64,000 nucleotides of DNA from Thuidium tamariscinum (lineage: Eukaryota; Streptophyta; Bryopsida; Hypnales; Thuidiaceae). Shown in pieces: positions 59,847-64,000 of this stretch. Below the pieces are notes generated by a model. It was given only the letters and a program-made list of their open reading frames with translations. It ran no database searches and was not told the DNA's origin. Each line of letters starts with the position of its first letter. The first letter of the stretch is position 1. The translations under genes and the position numbers were made by a program. The stretch lies in assembly GCA_947034885.2 (NCBI GenBank), contig OX344757.2, positions 24,422,001-24,486,000 of the forward strand, given 5' to 3'.

Positions 59847-60200
59847 CATAAGAGGTTTTCTCAAGGGTCTGAGAGACTGTTTCAGCCCTATTCCCTAGTC
59901 TGTGAACCCGTCAAATTAAATAATAATAAAAAATAATAAAATAATAATAAAAAATAATAAAAATAATAAAAATATTATTTTTTTATAAAAATTATTTAAA
60001 ATTATTTAAAATTATTTAAAATTATTTAAAATTATTTAAAATTATTTAAAATTATTTAAAATATTAATTAAATATTAATATCTGATGTGGTAGTCTCTTG
60101 GCCACATCAGATCGCCTCTGTAGTAGCTCTGTGGCAGCATTCAGCGAGTTCCCACAATCTGGGAACTCGCGGTCTTCTACACAAGTTGAAAAACCTCTTA
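59847..60200. mobile_element. Possible diverged MITE containing a 10-bp microsatellite
   Basis: The outer ends CATAAGAGGTTTT and AAAACCTCTTATG are inverted. The interior has the family-like GATGTGGTAG / GGCCACATC phrases. The TTA flank of the other family members is not clear here. Confidence 0.45.
59991..60060 (+). repeat. Seven copies of ATTATTTAAA
   Basis: Perfect tandem array of a 10-bp unit, preceded by AATAATAA-rich DNA. Confidence 0.95.
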
Positions 60201-60359
60201 TGCTATTTTATATTTACAATAGTTATACATTAAACCTTTTCACATTGTATTCTTTGTATAATGAAGAAAGTTTTTTTTAAGGATATAAAGCTTTTAAGGT
60301 GATTAGCCACTTTACTCCTAAAAGACCAAACAATGTTTTTTGACAATGTATAATTTTTA

Positions 60360-60880
60360 GGTAGCTCACTAGAAATAGAATTTTCATCTTTTTTTGGAAA
60401 TTTTCACATAGCATGTGGTTGAGGGGTAGCTTTAAAGTTCCTCAATTTTTTGTAACTTTTGGTTATATGGTTAAAAAGTTATTGTATGATATATGGTTTT
60501 TTTCCCAACTTGAACAACTCAAAAAAATCTCTTTTTCAAGAGATAGAAGTTCAAAATTGGTTTACTATTATTGTATACATGTAGAAAGCTTTGAATCATT
60601 CTATTTTGATTAATAAGATGAATGTTATGAGGAATTTTGGTTTGAAGGTCTAGGTTATAGAATCTAAAATAAACATTGAAGTCCTTTACTTAACAGAATT
60701 ATCAAAAAAGTAAAAAAAAATAAAATCATAGGATGTAGACTATTAATTACAATATTACAACCATTGCAATTGGCATTTTTCAATTCTATAACTCAATTCT
60801 TAGCAATTATTTTAGTATTTTATATCATTCTCTCCTACTTCTACTTATTATTTTCTTCAAGTATGAATATGAATTTTTTT
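60360..60880 (-). repeat. R1 repeat, copy d (inverted, diverged)
   Basis: Read on the minus strand it follows copies a and b (AAAATGCCAATTGCAATGGTT, AAAGGACTTCAATGTTTATTT). Ends not defined. Confidence 0.55.
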
Positions 60881-61134
60881 TGGTTGAAACTTCTCAAATG
60901 TATTCCCAATGTATTTTTTCAAAATATTATGGAGAGTTGTAAGGTATAGGATCTATACATTTTTGTGTAAGAAGTTTGAAAGATGAAATCTAAGTATACA
61001 TCCAATTAGAAAGGCTTGAAAACACTTCTTTTTGAGACCCAAACATCATGATCTTGTAGTAGGTAACTAAGGTTTTATATTGAAATTTTTTGAGGCTAGG
61101 TGTACTCTAATAATTATTAACTTAAAGATCTTCA

Positions 61135-61402
61135 TTAGATGAGATGTGAGGCCTCCAGTAGCCCGCGTGTTATCAAACTGTAAGAATGCAATAACTATTG
61201 TGGAAATAGTAGAAATAGTGGAAGTTGATGATGGCCAAGCCTATGCCACATTATTATTTATTTATTTTAAATGGACTTTTCTTTTGCATTTCAGGACCAA
61301 TTTTTTTTTATAAAAATTGCTAATTGGCAACAACCAACAATTTCAGAAAGTGTTTCAGGAACAAATCCAAAATGGCCCTCCTAAGGCCTCAAATCTCATT
61401 TA
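61135..61402. mobile_element. MITE, TTA-flanked family, copy 4
   Basis: Ends TTAGATGAGATGTGAGGCC and GGCCTCAAATCTCATTTA, flanked by TTA on both sides. Confidence 0.7.
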
Positions 61403-62284
61403 ATGATGATTGAATTTGTTAAGAAATAAATATAGATGAAGATTTCAACCTTACATTAAAGACTAGTATTTCAAGTAGTTTTGGCCTCTAAACATGAAAT
61501 AAATTTGGAAGTTAAGGTAATTAAGAGACTTTTCTTCATTATTGAAAAATTAGTAACTATCATCTAGAAATTGGGTATTTGGATTTGTTAATGGTACATT
61601 CATATTATTAATTTAAATTCAAGATATGATTTTTGTTTGTATATTTGATAAAGGATATTTAGAATATTTATATTTATACTAGATTCATATGGAAGGAAAG
61701 AGCTTTAGATTTGTGAGTTAGAGAAGGATTCAAGAAGTTTAAAATCCAATAGATTAATTAATCTAGTAGTTAGTGGCCTTCAATCTTATATAACTCTAAA
61801 TTAAAATTCAATTCAATTTGGGTTGATAAGGTCTCTACCTTCAACAATGACCAATTCCTTTGAAAATCTCTCTCTCTTCTTACAACAATGTAGCTATCTC
61901 TTGTGGAATCGAATTTGGGCCATAATCTTTAAATTCTCGTTTGGGTAGATTTGAAGTATTCATATGCTTGGAACCAAGTGGTAGACATTAACCAATAACC
62001 ACTAAAGGACTGAGGCATTTTCTGGCTTGAAAACCATTGAAAACTACCATGTTTGCTACTTCCTCCCCAAAAAACAAAAAAAACAATTTTATTAGAATCT
62101 AACCAAAGGATCTTGTAAATTACTTGTCTGAGCCCATGTGGTAAAGATTTCATGAAGTTTGACCCTACCGATTGGAAGATATTAGCATTCAAAATTGGAA
62201 AAAAAAAGTTTTTTTGAACTTTGACTTGTAATTTCAAATGACTTTGATTGCCATTTGTTGAATTTTTTTGCACTATGGACCATG
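61403..62284. other. AT-rich spacer
   Basis: No supported gene. The minus-strand frame 61929-62273 is Phe/Lys/Asn/Ser-rich with no recognised motif. Confidence 0.4.
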
Positions 62285-62935
62285 AAGTTAAAATTTTTTA
62301 TGTTGAACATTTGAGTTGAAAATTAGGGAGAAAAATTTCAAAAAAAAACTACTTGATTTTCATTCATTAAAAAATTGTTACGTAGAAGTAGGTCCAAGAT
62401 TGAACAAAACACTAAGTTGTTAATAACTTTAAGATATAATTGGAAAACCACGATCCCAATGGTGAGCTTGTTCTTGCAAACATCCTAAACCTTATTAAAA
62501 AAAGAAAATTTGAAAAATTTGAAAAATTGCATTCAAAAATGAATTCTATACGTTATTTTTTGAAGAAGGTGCTTAGATTGCCCAAAATACAAGATTGTCC
62601 GTAACTTTCTCATTATTAGTACAAATAAAATGAACCAAAGCTTCAGATGTAGAACAAAACATAATATTTGAGAAAAAAAATTAAAAAATTAGAAAAAAAA
62701 TTTGTGTTTTTTTTTTCTGCATAGTAAACTGCTTTTTAGACTTAGAATGGCATAACTTTTTCTTCCAAACACCAATTGAAATAAATTTTATATTTTTAGA
62801 AAGATAATCTGATTTCCTATCTTCAAAAAAAGTTTCAAAAAATCGTAGCAAAAATTCAAGTCACACAAGCCTGCCTGAAATTCCAAGTGTCCCCCGAGGG
62901 GACTTTAGTCCTTTAAGGGTTAAGGTTCCCTTAAA
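62285..62935 (+). repeat. R1 repeat, copy c (distant)
   Basis: Shares the order of short phrases with copies a and b and ends TAGTCCTTTAAGGGTTAAGG. Confidence 0.45.
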
Positions 62936-64000
62936 ATTTTCATTGACTTTCAAAGTGTTTTGGATATTGATTTTGTAAAGTTACAAAGAGTTGAAAATGA
63001 AAGGGCAATGAGTCATTTCAAGCAAAAGTAACCACATGATCTTGTAGAAAACCAAGTCATTATAATCTCTATAAACTTTGGTTTCAATCCAACTTATAAA
63101 TTGCTAAATTATATTATCTATACCTTAAGGAAGGTAGTTTGTTTTGTTTGTTTGTCAAGTTGAGATCTCTCGGACCATGTGTCCCCCGATCATGTGCTTG
63201 GTATTGTCGGAAAGCTTTTAGTGAGGAAGGGTGCACATGCTTGGTTTGTGGCACTCCGACACACGGTGAAAAAGTTATTGAATTTCAAAGTTTTAATGAA
63301 TTAAAAAATTAAAAAATTACTTTTATTTTAGTTCTAATTGTGGCATCGGCATAGGGCCCACTAGTAAAAGTGAAGGTTACTTCCAAAAAAATTGTATTCA
63401 AGTATATTTAAAATTGTGCTTTGCCATTGGCTCTTTTGGATACATAACATCTTAGAAAGTTGGCATCCTACGTCTCAAGGTAACCAAGTTCTACATGCAT
63501 TGAAACAAGTCTTGTTTTTTAGGCTCACATTCTAGTAGTCTATCTTTGTAGTGAATTTTGGCCATTTTTGCTATATAATCATCATTTCATTAGTTGAACT
63601 CAGATTCAAAGGTTATATCATTCTACTGTTGAAATTCACATAACATTATAAAGTATAGTTGTACTTGAATTAAATTTTTTGAAAAATTCATAAATTTTAT
63701 TGTTTTATAGAAATATGAACTTTAAACTAATAACCGTAGTTCATTGTTTGTCTAATTTTAGAGACACAATTGAGTTATTCGTAAAATAGGCTCAACTGGA
63801 GTTGAAATCCATCAGTTTTGTGAAAAAGTAGGATGAGTTAAGAAAGTCATGCGTAGTTGGAACAAAAGTAGATGTGAAACTAAATTTGAAATCAAAATGG
63901 TGCCTAAAAAATTTGGACCCTACTTTTGAGGTTGAGTGTCACAAGCTTCTTATAAAGAAAGCCTGATAGTTCGTCTAGAGATGCCTTTCCAAATTCCACT
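62936..64000. other. AT-rich DNA to window end
   Basis: No supported feature. Confidence 0.4.

Overview
The window is nuclear DNA of a land plant, most likely a moss or another bryophyte. The reasons are introns with GT-AG borders, a cytosolic ribosomal protein gene with a plant telo-box, two PLS-type PPR proteins with a complete DYW domain, and a plant-specific PDF motif of organellar single-stranded-DNA-binding (OSB) proteins. The wording of the PPR repeats and the DYW end resembles moss DYW editing factors as I remember them; no database was searched. Genes are GC-richer islands in AT-rich DNA full of small DNA transposons.

Layout. 1-4946 (minus) and 15869-20421 (plus) are the two arms of an inverted duplication. 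Each arm carries exons with a PDF motif followed, in a compatible splice phase, by a long PPR-DYW exon; the simplest gene model is an OSB-like/PPR-DYW fusion. Copy 1 keeps a serine-rich, transit-peptide-like first exon and runs off the left edge. Copy 2 lacks the two 5'-most exons and has six near-identical 303-bp PLS modules where copy 1 has four. The last 723 bp shared by the two copies are identical. Between the arms lie gene relics (8.2-10.3 kb), nested transposons (10.9-13.4 kb) and an unidentified exon-like region (13.7-15.3 kb).

20.4-30.5 kb is gene-poor and holds a 163-bp CACTA-type MITE with intact target-site duplication and a larger CACTA-like element. 30.5-33.4 kb is a ten-exon RPA1 (RPA70) gene that lacks the N-terminal protein-interaction domain and has three E2F-like sites upstream. 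37-42 kb holds a transposon and two decayed coding regions. 42-56 kb is mostly repeats: an LTR-like promoter segment, a CACTA-like element with two successive hairpins, LINE tails and inverted-repeat elements. 57.5-59.1 kb is an intact six-exon RPL17 (uL22) gene on the minus strand with a telo-box leader; a 131-bp MITE identical to one at 53.2 kb lies upstream. 59-64 kb is again repeats.

The genes do not form a pathway. RPL17 serves cytosolic translation, RPA1 nuclear DNA replication and repair, and the fusion genes are probably organelle-targeted RNA-editing or nucleic-acid-binding factors. The most interesting items are the PDF-motif/PPR-DYW fusion, its module homogenisation and conversion, the short RPA1, and a transposon family with 4-bp target duplications.
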